A stretch of 64,000 bases of DNA from Planctomycetaceae bacterium (GTDB taxonomy: Bacteria > Planctomycetota > Planctomycetia > Pirellulales > PALSA-1355): assembly GCA_003153375.1 (NCBI GenBank), contig PLYM01000253.1:17929-81928 (forward strand), given 5' to 3'. Under the pieces are notes generated by a model. That model was not told where the DNA came from and ran no database searches. It saw nothing but the letters and a program-made list of their open reading frames with translations. This document shows, piece by piece, positions 1 through 8,537 of this stretch. A program made the position numbers and the translations under genes. Positions within the stretch are counted from its first letter, which is position 1; each line of letters starts with the position of its first letter.

Positions 1-1109
1 CCGGCGAACACGGCTTGCAGGTTGTAATAATCGGCCTGCGAGATCGGATCGAACTTGTGATTGTGGCACCGCGCGCAGTGAACGGTGGTGCTGGTGAAGG
101 TCGACATCACGTTGGTGATCATGTCGTCGCGATCGAGCACCTGCGCCAGTTTCTTGTCGACCGTGTCGTCGACGATGCACATCAGCGAACTCTCGTCCCA
201 AGGGCCAGCCGCCAGAAAGCCCAAGGCGACGGTCGCCTGCGAATCGTCTGGATAGAGCACGTCGCCCGCCACCTGCTCGCGGACAAACCGCGTGTAGGGC
301 TTGTCGTCGTTGAACGAGCGGATCAGGTAATCGCGATAGGGCCAGGCGTGTTCGCGCGGCCGGTCCTGGTCGTTGCCGTGCGTTTCGGCAAAGTGAATCA
401 CATCCATCCAATGGCGGGCCCAACGTTCGCCATAGCGAGGACTGGCCAGCAGTCGATCGACCAGCCGCTCGTAAGCATCGGCCGACGGGTCGGCCACGAA
501 GTCGTCCAACTCCTCCGGCGTGGGCGCCAGCCCGGTAAGATCCAACGTCACGCGGCGCAGCAGCGTGCGGCGATCCGCCTCGGGCGAGGATTGCAGGCCA
601 TGCTTTGCCATGTTCACCGCCACGAACGCATCGATCGGGTTGCGGCTGGCTGCAGTCGCCGTGGCCGGCACGGCCGGTTGCACCAGGGGCCGCAGCGACC
701 AATGCTCCGGCCCGGCCGGTTTCGTGGCATCGCCTTCGGCCGGCCAGTTGGCGCCCTGATCAATCCAGACCCGGATCAGCTCGACGGCGGCCGGCTGCAG
801 CGGGTCGCCTTTGGGAGGCATGCGGCGATCGTTGTCGGTCGAGGTGATGCGATCGACCAGCGGGCTTTCGCCGCTCTTTTGCGGCACGATCGCGACGCCG
901 TTGTCGCCGCCGCGGGTCGCGTCGTCGCGGCGGTCGAGTCGCAAGCCGCTTTCCTGTTGCTTCTCGCCGTGGCAGGAAAAACAGTGCGCCGCCAGCAGAG
1001 GACGGACGTCACGATTGAAATCAACCATGTCGGCCGTGGCACCGCGCGCCCCAACGAGCGTGAGCATCACCGCGACGGCACAAGCCTGACCAACGAGTCG
1101 CGTCGACAT
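1..1109 (-). CDS. PSCyt1/DUF1549 planctomycete cytochrome c protein (3' end cut by window edge)
   Basis: Read on the minus strand from ATG at 1109, the frame stays open for 369 codons to the window edge, so the C-terminus (expected DUF1553) is missing. A signal peptide covers residues 1-26. A PSCyt1 domain follows, with heme motif CFSCH near residue 45 and a conserved MPPKGDP stretch. The DUF1549 domain comes next (LLASPRYGERWARHWMD type) and ends in a second CxxCH, CARCHNHKFDP, just before the edge. These proteins are periplasmic and abundant in planctomycetes. They usually sit beside a Tat-exported DUF1501 protein, which would lie outside this window. Electron transfer or polysaccharide breakdown has been suggested for the family, but no reaction is proven. 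Plus-strand open frames over this stretch are shadows. Confidence 0.93.
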   Translation of the reverse strand, partial: MSTRLVGQACAVAVMLTLVGARGATADMVDFNRDVRPLLAAHCFSCHGEKQQESGLRLDRRDDATRGGDNGVAIVPQKSGESPLVDRITSTDNDRRMPPKGDPLQPAAVELIRVWIDQGANWPAEGDATKPAGPEHWSLRPLVQPAVPATATAASRNPIDAFVAVNMAKHGLQSSPEADRRTLLRRVTLDLTGLAPTPEELDDFVADPSADAYERLVDRLLASPRYGERWARHWMDVIHFAETHGNDQDRPREHAWPYRDYLIRSFNDDKPYTRFVREQVAGDVLYPDDSQATVALGFLAAGPWDESSLMCIVDDTVDKKLAQVLDRDDMITNVMSTFTSTTVHCARCHNHKFDPISQADYYNLQAVFA

Positions 1110-1225
1110 GCAAACCCCTGGATCGTGCGCAAAGGATAGAGTGCCTTGAGTTTACACCCCCGACGCGGCACCCGCAAATCCTCGATCCCGCAGGCATTCG
1201 TAGCGAGTCAAGTTCGCGCGATTCA

Positions 1226-2209
1226 CTAACTGTGCCCCAGAATGCGATGCGGCTCATAGGGTTCGGCCAGGCTCTTGAGCTCGGCGGCGTCGAGCTGTAC
1301 GTCGAGCGAGGCGACGGCGTCTTCAAGCTGCGCCATCTTCGAAGCGCCAAGAATCGGCGCCGTCACGCCGTCCTGAGCCAGCAGCCAGGCCAGGGCCACT
1401 TGCGCGTTCGAGATGCCCCGCCGGGCGGCGATGGCCGTGACGCGCTCGACGACTTTGAAGTCCGACTCCTGATAATAGAGCTTGTGGGCGTAGTCGTCGG
1501 TCTTGGCCCGCAGGGTCTCGCCGCGATCTTCACCCCGTCGATTGCCCGCCAGGAAACCTCGCGCCAACGGGCTCCAAGGCAGCAAGCCGATGCCGGCGGC
1601 GCGGCAGAGCGGAATCATTTCGCGTTCTTCCTCGCGATAGATCAGGTTGTAATGATTCTGCATCGTCACGAACCGAGAGAGCCCCAGCCGCTGGGCCGTG
1701 TCGAGCATGTTGCCGAACTGCCAGGCAAACATCGACGAGGCACCGAGATAGAGCGCCTTGCCCGACTTGACGACCTCATCGAGGGCGCCGAGTGTCTCTT
1801 CGATCGGCGTCTCGTAGTCGAAGCGGTGGATCTGATAGAGATCGACGTAATCGGTTCCCAAACGGCGCAGGCTGTCGTCGATCGCATGCCGGATGTGTTT
1901 GCGCGAAAGGCCCCGGTGGTTGGGATCGTCGCTCATCGGATTGAACACCTTGGTGGCGATCACGACCTGATCGCGCGGGGGGCCGAAATCGCGCAACGCC
2001 CGCCCCAACACTTCCTCGCTCGCGCCGAGCGAGTACATGTCGGCCGTGTCGAAGAAATTAAAACCCAGCTCCAAGGCCCGGCGAATAAATGGCCGGCTCT
2101 CTTCTTCGTCCAGCACCCAAGGCCGCCATTGTTTCGACCCATAGGTCATCGTGCCCAAGCACAATCGCGAAACCTTGAGGCCCGTCGAGCCGAGTCGAGT
2201 GAATTTCAT
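1226..2209 (-). CDS. Aldo/keto reductase
   Basis: This is a 327-residue NADPH-dependent oxidoreductase with a TIM-barrel fold, the normal length for the family. The catalytic tetrad is visible: D54 and Y59 in FDTADMYS, K87 in ATKVF, and H128 in YQIHRFD. The C-terminal cofactor region PILGASKMAQLEDA is also present. It resembles the YajO/Tas-like group of bacterial aldo/keto reductases, which act on various aldehydes and ketones, so the substrate cannot be assigned. The start is an ATG opening with MKFTRLGSTGLKVSRLCLG, the conserved N-terminal strand. It lies 116 bp downstream of the truncated cytochrome gene's start and runs in the same direction. Confidence 0.95.
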   Translation of the reverse strand: MKFTRLGSTGLKVSRLCLGTMTYGSKQWRPWVLDEEESRPFIRRALELGFNFFDTADMYSLGASEEVLGRALRDFGPPRDQVVIATKVFNPMSDDPNHRGLSRKHIRHAIDDSLRRLGTDYVDLYQIHRFDYETPIEETLGALDEVVKSGKALYLGASSMFAWQFGNMLDTAQRLGLSRFVTMQNHYNLIYREEEREMIPLCRAAGIGLLPWSPLARGFLAGNRRGEDRGETLRAKTDDYAHKLYYQESDFKVVERVTAIAARRGISNAQVALAWLLAQDGVTAPILGASKMAQLEDAVASLDVQLDAAELKSLAEPYEPHRILGHS

Positions 2210-2310
2210 GACAAGCGAGCCGACCAGGGGAGATGAAGCGGTAACAGCGCCCTACCGCCTTCGTGGAGGGTTTGCCGACAGCCATCAGCCTACCGCGTTA
2301 CGCCGTTGGC

Positions 2311-3261
2311 TCAAGGCTTCGGCAGGCGCTCGAGCGGAAACAGCGACGCCTCGCGAATTTCGGCCGGCTCGGAGTGGTTGACCTGGCGGATGCTGTCGGA
2401 GGGGAGCGCGGCGGGTTCGCTGAGGTGGTCATGATGGGGCTCATTGCGGGCGGCCATAGTGCGGCCGGCGACGTGGCCGGCGGCGGCGCCCCCGACGGCC
2501 AAGATCGGAGCGCTCCACCAGCCGGCGATGAAGCTGGCGGCCGGGGCCGTACACTCCATACCCATTCGTGGGTAGACCACGTGGTAGGTCTCGCGCTCCG
2601 TCTCCCAGTCGCTTTCCATGCGGGCATAACCCAGCACGTCACCGACGGCGCGGCCGTGGTTCATCAGCGAGATCAACGGCAACTCGTTGATCACCGCATA
2701 GGTGCCGGGCAACGGCCGCGAGTGGACGTTCTTGGCCATCGCCGCTTCGTGCAGCGCGACCGCGGGCACGTCGGAGTTGAGATACAGGCTGTTCGTGTAG
2801 GGATTGTACATGTCGCCACCCAGCACCCGGTTGGGCAACACGGTATAGCCAATCCAACTGAAGACGCCCACGGAATAGCGCCAGACCGGCGACACCAAGT
2901 TGTTCTCGCGCAGCCGCTTCCACTGGCCCTTGGGATCGTAGTGATTGACGTAGACGTAGACGTCGGTGAGATCGTTCTTCTCGAGATACTCTTTCAGCTT
3001 GGCCGTCGTCTCGGGCGACAAGGCATGGCGGTTGATGCGCCCATCGAGTGGCAAAATGCGCGCGGGGGTGCCGATCACCCAGGCGAAGCGGTCGAGAGTC
3101 TTGCTGGGCTTTCCTTCCTCGAGCACCATCGTCCCCGGCGCGACGACGTCGGGCTGCGGCCGATGGCCGAACTGATAGGGAGCGACTGCGCAGCCCGAGC
3201 CGATGAGCAGGCACCATGTGGCCCACCACCCGACGCGCAGTATGTTGCAAAACGACGTCAA
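2311..3261 (-). CDS. Lipoprotein of unknown function
   Basis: The 316-residue protein starts at TTG and carries a lipoprotein signal with lipobox LIGSGC (Cys24), so it is probably anchored in a membrane facing the periplasm. No family is recognised with confidence. The central part is rich in Tyr and Trp. A stretch VALHEAAMAKN near residue 168 resembles a metallopeptidase HExxH helix, but the second His is replaced by Met. A short hydrophobic, Gly/Ala-rich segment near residues 245-265 (FIAGWWSAPILAVGG) may be a transmembrane hairpin. The C-terminal 50 residues are polar. The neighbours on the same strand are also exported proteins and give no functional clue. Confidence 0.75.
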   Translation of the reverse strand: MTSFCNILRVGWWATWCLLIGSGCAVAPYQFGHRPQPDVVAPGTMVLEEGKPSKTLDRFAWVIGTPARILPLDGRINRHALSPETTAKLKEYLEKNDLTDVYVYVNHYDPKGQWKRLRENNLVSPVWRYSVGVFSWIGYTVLPNRVLGGDMYNPYTNSLYLNSDVPAVALHEAAMAKNVHSRPLPGTYAVINELPLISLMNHGRAVGDVLGYARMESDWETERETYHVVYPRMGMECTAPAASFIAGWWSAPILAVGGAAAGHVAGRTMAARNEPHHDHLSEPAALPSDSIRQVNHSEPAEIREASLFPLERLPKP

Positions 3262-3437
3262 AACTCGACTCGCGAAAACCGCTGAGGACAGGACACGAAT
3301 TCAAGATGCGCGCAGAACGCTGGCGCTCTCCCACGAAGGGGCGGATGGGATACCATCTTTTCGAGTTTGCCACAATGGCGAACGAGGTGGCGCCGGAAAA
3401 CGCGGCATCGCGGGCAGGCTGGAGAAAGCCAGCAACT

Positions 3438-3455
3438 GCTATCGTCGGCGATAGC
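3438..3455. terminator. Short hairpin downstream of the coiled-coil exported protein gene
   Basis: A perfect 7-bp stem, GCTATCG/CGATAGC with loop TCGG, lies 33 bp past the stop codon at 3488 on the minus strand. There is no clear T-run, so a terminator role is inferred from position only. The rest of the 226-bp gap 3262-3487 shows nothing recognisable. Confidence 0.35.
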
Positions 3456-3487
3456 CGCTGACTTGATCGCTTCGAACTTGGACGAGC

Positions 3488-4129
3488 CTAAAAGTCGGTA
3501 GGCCCACGATTCTGCAGCAGCACGCCGGTCTGCGACTTCAAGCGCGCGACCTCGTCGTTGAGCACGTCGACTTGCCAGTGCAGCTTGGCTTCCGTCGAAG
3601 CGTCGGCCAGGGCCTTGCCACGCTCGACTTGCAATTTGGCGATCTCGACCGTCAAGCGCAGGCGCTCGACGTCGATCGCCGCCACGGTACCGGCCGAGAG
3701 GCGATTCACTTCGGCGGCGCGCTTCCAGCGGTTCTCCGCCTCGCGCACCGAAGACTCGGCGCGACGAATCCAGGCAGCCAGCGAATCGCCGCCGCTCGCG
3801 CTCTCCGCTGCTTCGAGTTGCGCGCGGGCGACTTGCACGGCGTCGGTGAACTGGGCGAGCAAGCCGCCCGAGATGGTTTCGCCGACGCGGCGGTTCTGGT
3901 CTTGCGCTTTGCGGAGCGTGGCCTCGGCCAGACTCAACTGAGCGCGAGCGATCCGCACGTCGAGACTGTCTTGTTTGTTATCTGAGGCTTGCCTGCCCTC
4001 GGCGGCTTGTTTCTTTTCAGGCGCCGGCTTGCTGTCCGGCGCGGCCGAGGCGCTCGATCCCGCCCGATAGCCGAGCACGCTGCCAAGCGCCAAGACGCTT
4101 GCCACTACTGCCAGTCGTCGTCGATTCAT
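3488..4129 (-). CDS. Exported coiled-coil protein
   Basis: A 213-residue protein with an N-terminal signal or anchor segment (residues 5-30, MNRRRLAVVASVLALGSVLGY) followed by a charged Lys/Glu/Gln linker. The long Ala/Glu/Arg-rich helical region from about residue 55 to 200 is predicted by eye to be coiled coil. Patterns such as RIARAQLSLAEATLRKAQ and AIDVERLRLTVEIAKLQVERG recall the hairpin of TolC or HlyD-type proteins. No lipoyl or beta-barrel domain is present, so it is not a complete adaptor. The ATG is preceded by GAGGTGA at a good ribosome-binding distance. The function is unknown. Confidence 0.8.
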   Translation of the reverse strand: MNRRRLAVVASVLALGSVLGYRAGSSASAAPDSKPAPEKKQAAEGRQASDNKQDSLDVRIARAQLSLAEATLRKAQDQNRRVGETISGGLLAQFTDAVQVARAQLEAAESASGGDSLAAWIRRAESSVREAENRWKRAAEVNRLSAGTVAAIDVERLRLTVEIAKLQVERGKALADASTEAKLHWQVDVLNDEVARLKSQTGVLLQNRGPTDF

Positions 4130-4353
4130 CGTGTCACCTCGAAAGTGTTTCGTGTCGGCGGAGCGCCCAAACGCCTGGCATTATAGCTGCTGCGCGAGGG
4201 GAATCCGAACAACAAAGTCGCTGGATGCGCGGCTCGCGATCGGCCAAGAGCCGGCGGGCGATCAGGCCCGCGCGTGCTCGCGGGGCCGGCCTAGCGCTGG
4301 GCGCCCGAGAGTGCGTGGCGCCAGGTTGCGAGGGTTGCCGTCTCAAGGCACCT

Positions 4354-4719
4354 TCAGGCCGCGCGGGTGCGGGTGTTGGCGTCAACCGGCGTGAGGGCCG
4401 GTACGACCGGGACGCGGCGGACGGGCAGCTCGAGCAGTGTCAGGCCCATCACCACGACCCGCGGTTCGACCTCAAAGAACGTCGCCACATCGCGTCCGGT
4501 CGATGCCCGCAGCTCGACGATGCTGCGAAAGGCCACCGCCTTGTCCGTGTCCGAGGCGTCGTCGCGCAACAGCTGATCGATCAACTGCTCTTCGAAGCGT
4601 TCGGTTCGGCGGCGCACCGCGGCGGCGCCGCGCAGAGCCAGGAACCGCTGGGGGTTGCGTTGACAGTAAGCCCGCCATTGGGCCGCCAAGGATTCCAACA
4701 CCGCTGTCGTCGCGTCCAT
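4354..4719 (-). CDS. Hypothetical protein
   Basis: A 121-residue protein read from the ATG at 4719 (MDATTAVLES). The open frame extends upstream to 4788, but that stretch (MTPRNPPWKSV...) looks less protein-like. The N-terminal half is helical and charged (RTERFEEQLIDQLLRDD). The C-terminal half is more hydrophobic, with VVVMGLTLLELPVRR. No motif or family is recognised. It stands alone, with about 220-290 bp of non-coding DNA on either side. Coding status rests mainly on GC-rich codon use that matches the neighbours. Confidence 0.5.
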   Translation of the reverse strand: MDATTAVLESLAAQWRAYCQRNPQRFLALRGAAAVRRRTERFEEQLIDQLLRDDASDTDKAVAFRSIVELRASTGRDVATFFEVEPRVVVMGLTLLELPVRRVPVVPALTPVDANTRTRAA

Positions 4720-5006
4720 GGAGCAATACGGCCCTTGCCGGCCGTTACCTCGGTTGACAGATTTCCAGGGGGGATTGCGCGGGGTCAACGCTGGGCCGTG
4801 GCACGCCCCGCAGGCGAGTCTTCGGTGTTATCGAAAACCCGGCGCGGCGACCTGAACGGAATGTCGCTAGCAGTCAACAGCTTACGCAACCGCAACATGC
4901 CGCACGGCCGGATTTGGAGAGCTTTGAGCATCAACGCATTTCGCGCGGATGTGCCGCTTTAGCGACGAGTGGGCCGGCGCGACGGAATCGCTGGCGGGGG
5001 GATTGC

Positions 5007-5861
5007 TCAGTTTTGGGCCTGTTTGGCCCGCTGAGCGGCGGCCTGATAGGCCTGCTGAACCCCTGTTTGGCCGTGCAAACGTTCGAGTCGCACGATGCCA
5101 AAGTGGTACTCGGCTACCCGATTGAAATGATCGGTAAAGGCCGCATTAATTAACGAGCCCATCGCGGCGCCGGCAATCGGTACGGCCTGCGCAGCCAGCT
5201 TTTCGGTCACCACGATCTCGAAACGGGCCGCGATCTGGCTGATCAGCCGCATCAGGGCCGGGGCGGTGCCGTGCGCCAACGCGTTGCCGATCTCCTGCAC
5301 CCCGTGCCGAGCGAGATAGCCGGCCGCGTCGCGCATGGCCATGGCCATGCCCACGCGACTGCTGAAATAGGCCGACTCCATGGCGTTCAATTGCGGCGCG
5401 CCGTAGCTGAACACGCACAGGCATTCGAGCCGTGTTTGCGGATCGCCCAGATCCGAACCGTTGGCCGCCGCGATCTCGGCAATCGAGCGCAACATCAAGG
5501 TGGTGGTGGCCGGAATTTCCAACGACGCGCCGGCCAGGCCGAACAATCCGCCCACGGCACCGGTCGCGGCGGTCAGGGCCAGGTGAAATCGTGGTCCGCC
5601 GGCCAGCGACCAACCGCGGGGCCGCGGCGAGCTTTCGGCCGGCAGGGAACGCACGGCCCACGCCAGAGACCGCTCCAGGGCCGAATTGGTCATGTCGCCA
5701 ATCATCGCGTGGGCTTTGGCGGGCAGCGCCCTGAGAACGCCCTCGGCCGGCTTGCCCACCAGGTTGGCCACCTTCATCAAGAATCCGGGCCGCTCCAAGT
5801 AGCGCGCCGCTTCGTCGAGGAACCGCAAGTCGTCGGCCGTGAGGGGAGAGGTGGTTGTCAA
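5007..5861 (-). CDS. EcsC family protein
   Basis: This 284-residue protein matches the EcsC family in length and layout. It has a charged N-terminal helix region, a glycine-rich hydrophobic middle (GAVGGLFGLAGASLEIP around residues 100-118) and the conserved C-terminal stretch KLAAQAVPIAGAAMGSLINA followed by FTDHFNRVAEYHFGI. EcsC proteins are named after the third gene of a Bacillus ABC-transporter operon, and their molecular role is unclear. No ABC transporter lies nearby. The start is TTG, with only a weak AGG upstream. It closes the minus-strand block that begins the window. Confidence 0.85.
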   Translation of the reverse strand: MTTTSPLTADDLRFLDEAARYLERPGFLMKVANLVGKPAEGVLRALPAKAHAMIGDMTNSALERSLAWAVRSLPAESSPRPRGWSLAGGPRFHLALTAATGAVGGLFGLAGASLEIPATTTLMLRSIAEIAAANGSDLGDPQTRLECLCVFSYGAPQLNAMESAYFSSRVGMAMAMRDAAGYLARHGVQEIGNALAHGTAPALMRLISQIAARFEIVVTEKLAAQAVPIAGAAMGSLINAAFTDHFNRVAEYHFGIVRLERLHGQTGVQQAYQAAAQRAKQAQN

Positions 5862-6098
5862 CGTGAGCCTGGGGGCAAATGGAGGTCTTGAAGGGTCTGG
5901 CCGCGGTCACTAATTCTCACCGATTCGAGCGCTCGGCCGCCCGTTCAATTATAGGCCGTGCACCCGGCCGGGATTTCGAAGTCGGGGCAATTCCCATCCT
6001 CTCGCTCGCAGGGTACGTTGGTGCGAACGCCAACTGACCCGGTATGTCGCCAGGTTGTCCCCCCTGCTCTGCCCTCGCGAGAAGAACGGAAAGACTAC

Positions 6099-6935
6099 AT
6101 GGAGCCCAAGAAATATGCCATCGTGACCGGTGCGGCCAGCGGCCTGGGCCGTGCGACCGCCGTCGCCCTGGGGCGCCGCGGCTGGCACATTGCCGTTGCC
6201 GACCTGAACGATGCGGGCAGCCAGGAAACGTTGCAAATGGTGCGCGCCGCCGGGGGTGACGGCCAGGTCGAACCGCTCGACGTGACCAAGGTTGAACAGT
6301 GGCAAACCATGAGCACCAAGTTGCGGGCATCGTGGCCCAGTTTGGATCTGCTGGTGAACAACGCCGGCGTCGGAGTGGGCGGCGAGGTGGGCACGCTGCC
6401 GCTGGACGACTGGCGGTGGATCATCGACATCAACTTGTACGGCGCGATCTATGGCTGCCACGTGCTGGTCGATTGGTTGAAGAGCAACCCGCGCGGGGCG
6501 CACATCGTGAACATCGCCTCGATGGCCGGCGTGGTCTCGGCGCCGGGCATGGCTCCCTACAACGTCACCAAGGCGGGCATGATCTCGCTCTCGGAAACGC
6601 TGTTTGGCGAGCTCAAGGCCCACAACGTCGGCGTGACCGCGGTTTGCCCTTCGTTTTTTCCGACGAACATCATTCACAGCGGCCGCTTTCAGAACGAAGC
6701 CCAAAAGAACATGGCCGCCAAGTTGATGAAGCGTTCGACGGCCACGGCCGACGACGTCGCGGGGCTGATCCTGCGGGCAATCGATCAGCGGCGGCTGTAT
6801 GTAATGGTGCCGTTCCAGGCGGTCGTGTTCTGGTGGCTGAAGCGGCTCTTTCCACGATTCCTGTTGAACTTCGTGGCCAGCCGTTATTTGCGTGAGACCG
6901 AAAAGCCAGCCGTCGTGGAAAAGGCTGCCGGCTAG
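6099..6935 (+). CDS. SDR family oxidoreductase
   Basis: A 278-residue classical short-chain dehydrogenase/reductase. The nucleotide-binding motif TGAASGLG is at residues 10-17 and NNAG at 87-90. The catalytic Ser141, Tyr154 and Lys158 (YNVTK) are all present. I chose the ATG at 6099 because it begins directly at the first Rossmann strand (MEPKKYAIVTG) and has GAACGGA upstream, although the frame is open back to 5958. The C-terminal extension includes VVFWWLKRLFPRFLLNF, which could associate with the membrane, as in SDRs acting on lipids or retinol-like substrates. The substrate is unknown. The miaE gene follows immediately and may be co-transcribed. Confidence 0.93.
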   Translation: MEPKKYAIVTGAASGLGRATAVALGRRGWHIAVADLNDAGSQETLQMVRAAGGDGQVEPLDVTKVEQWQTMSTKLRASWPSLDLLVNNAGVGVGGEVGTLPLDDWRWIIDINLYGAIYGCHVLVDWLKSNPRGAHIVNIASMAGVVSAPGMAPYNVTKAGMISLSETLFGELKAHNVGVTAVCPSFFPTNIIHSGRFQNEAQKNMAAKLMKRSTATADDVAGLILRAIDQRRLYVMVPFQAVVFWWLKRLFPRFLLNFVASRYLRETEKPAVVEKAAG

Positions 6936-6960
6936 ACACTCGGGCACCTTGTACCTTGAT

Positions 6961-7563
6961 GTGCCTTATTGGGATTTCGTTGCCTTGCTGAACCTGCAAA
7001 CCACCACCGGCGAGCGCTGGGTCGAGCAGGTCGATCGTGATCTGCCGTCGATCCTGATCGACCATGCGCATTGCGAGAAGAAGGCAGCCGGCGTGGCCAT
7101 GAGCCTGATCTTTGCCTATGGCAGTGGCCGGCCGGCGATGTGCCGCGAGTTGTCGGAGATCGTGGTCGAGGAGCTGGAGCACTTTCGCCTGGTGCTCGAC
7201 CTGCTGGCCGAGCGCGACATCGCGTTCGCCGCGCTCAAGCCGGGCGCCTATGGCCGCAAGCTGAACGAACTGGTGCGGCACGGCGAGCCACAGCGGGCCC
7301 TCGACCGGCTGCTCGTGGCCAGCCTGATCGAAGCCCGCAGTTGCGAGCGCTTCGCGCTGCTGCGCGACCATGTGACCGACCGCCAACTAGCCGATTTTTA
7401 TGGCAGCCTGTTCGAGTCCGAAGCGCGGCACCACAGCACGTATGTGCAAATGGCCACGATCTTCGCCCCCGAGCCCGTGGTCCGCGCCCGCTTGCTGGAA
7501 CTTTCGGCCGAAGAAGCTCGAATCATCGAGGTCGGCGACGAGCTGCCGCGGATGCACAGTTAG
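6961..7563 (+). CDS. miaE: tRNA-(ms2io6A)-hydroxylase (MiaE)
   Basis: This is a non-heme diiron monooxygenase that hydroxylates the isopentenyl group of ms2i6A37 in tRNA. The four-helix ferritin-like ligand set is readable: HAHCEKKA, VVEELEHF (ExxH), LIEARSCERF and ESEARHHSTY (ExxH). The core begins at LNLQTTTGERWVEQV, which matches the usual N-terminus. The exact start is uncertain. I give the GTG at 6961. The frame is open back to a GTG at 6892, which would overlap the SDR gene by 44 nt, and TTG codons at 6949 and 6985 are other options. None has a strong ribosome-binding site, so coupling to the SDR gene is plausible. No miaA or miaB is in the window. Confidence 0.88.
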   Translation: MPYWDFVALLNLQTTTGERWVEQVDRDLPSILIDHAHCEKKAAGVAMSLIFAYGSGRPAMCRELSEIVVEELEHFRLVLDLLAERDIAFAALKPGAYGRKLNELVRHGEPQRALDRLLVASLIEARSCERFALLRDHVTDRQLADFYGSLFESEARHHSTYVQMATIFAPEPVVRARLLELSAEEARIIEVGDELPRMHS

Positions 7564-7718
7564 GGCGTTGACTTGAACCCAATCGTAGCCGAGCGTGCAA
7601 TCAAGGGCCGCAGCTTCGCTACCGCTGTGGCAATTATCGTCAATTATTTGCCGATGCCCCACAGCCAGGGGACGTAAGCGCGCGACAGGGAAATGTGTAG
7701 CGCGCCGCTGCGGTGAGG

Positions 7719-8489
7719 TCAGAACGTCTTGATGATCGAGCCGCCGTCGACCACCAGCACGGCGCCGGTAATGTAGCTGCCGGCATCGCTGGCCAACAGC
7801 AGCGCGGGCCCGGCGAGCTCGCGCGGTTGAGCCCAGCGGCCTAGCGCGGTGCGGCTGGCGAAGGTCTTCTTTTGTTCGTCCGTCAGGATCGTGCCCGGCA
7901 GGTCCGTCAGAAACGGTCCGGGCGCCAGGCAATTGACCGTGATGTTGAAGTCGCCCAGATCGAGCGCGCTGGCCCGTGCGAGCCCCAGCAGCGCGCTTTT
8001 GGTGGCCGAGTAGGCGTTGCGCTCTTCCTTGGATGACAAGCCCATGATCGACGAAATGTGGATCACGCGGCCCCAGCGGCGCTCTTTCATTTGCGGCACC
8101 AGCTCGCGCGTGAGCGCCATGCACGAGGTGAGATTCAGCTCGAGCACGCGGTCCCAGGTTTCGTCGGTGATCTTGTCGATCGCCTGCGGCACGTTGCCGC
8201 CGGCGTTGTTGACCAAAATGTCGACGCGGCCCATTGCTGACAGGGCGCTGGCGGCCAGCTTCTTGACGTCTTCGCGACGCGTCATGTCGGCCACGAAGTA
8301 GACGACCTTGGCCTTGGTGCCCTCGGCAATTTCGGCGGCTGCTGCTTTCAGCTCCGACTCGCTGCGGCTCGAAATGACGATATTGGCTCCGGCCTCGGCA
8401 AAGCCGCGAGCCATGGCCTTGCCCAGCCCCTTGCTGCCTCCGGTCACGAGCGCCACGCGGCCGGTCAGATCAAACAGGGGATGCGTCAT
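7719..8489 (-). CDS. SDR family oxidoreductase (FabG-like)
   Basis: A 256-residue short-chain dehydrogenase with TGGSKGLG (residues 16-23), NNAG (94-97), catalytic Ser146/147, Tyr160 and Lys164 (YSATK), and the C-terminal YITGAVLVVDGG motif typical of 3-oxoacyl-ACP reductase and gluconate 5-dehydrogenase-like enzymes. The ATG has a clear GGAGG eight bases upstream. The leuB-like gene ends upstream on the same strand with a gap of only 48 bp, so the two may form an operon. General SDR chemistry is certain. The substrate is not. Confidence 0.93.
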   Translation of the reverse strand: MTHPLFDLTGRVALVTGGSKGLGKAMARGFAEAGANIVISSRSESELKAAAAEIAEGTKAKVVYFVADMTRREDVKKLAASALSAMGRVDILVNNAGGNVPQAIDKITDETWDRVLELNLTSCMALTRELVPQMKERRWGRVIHISSIMGLSSKEERNAYSATKSALLGLARASALDLGDFNITVNCLAPGPFLTDLPGTILTDEQKKTFASRTALGRWAQPRELAGPALLLASDAGSYITGAVLVVDGGSIIKTF

Positions 8490-8537
8490 GACGAACCTCC
8501 GGCGATTGCAGGGTTGGATTGAAAACTGTCGCGCGAG

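Noticed and set aside
15..1139. Plus-strand 374-codon open frame at the left end
   Set aside because: It is the shadow of the minus-strand cytochrome/DUF1549 gene, which has CxxCH motifs and a signal peptide. The plus translation has no family features.
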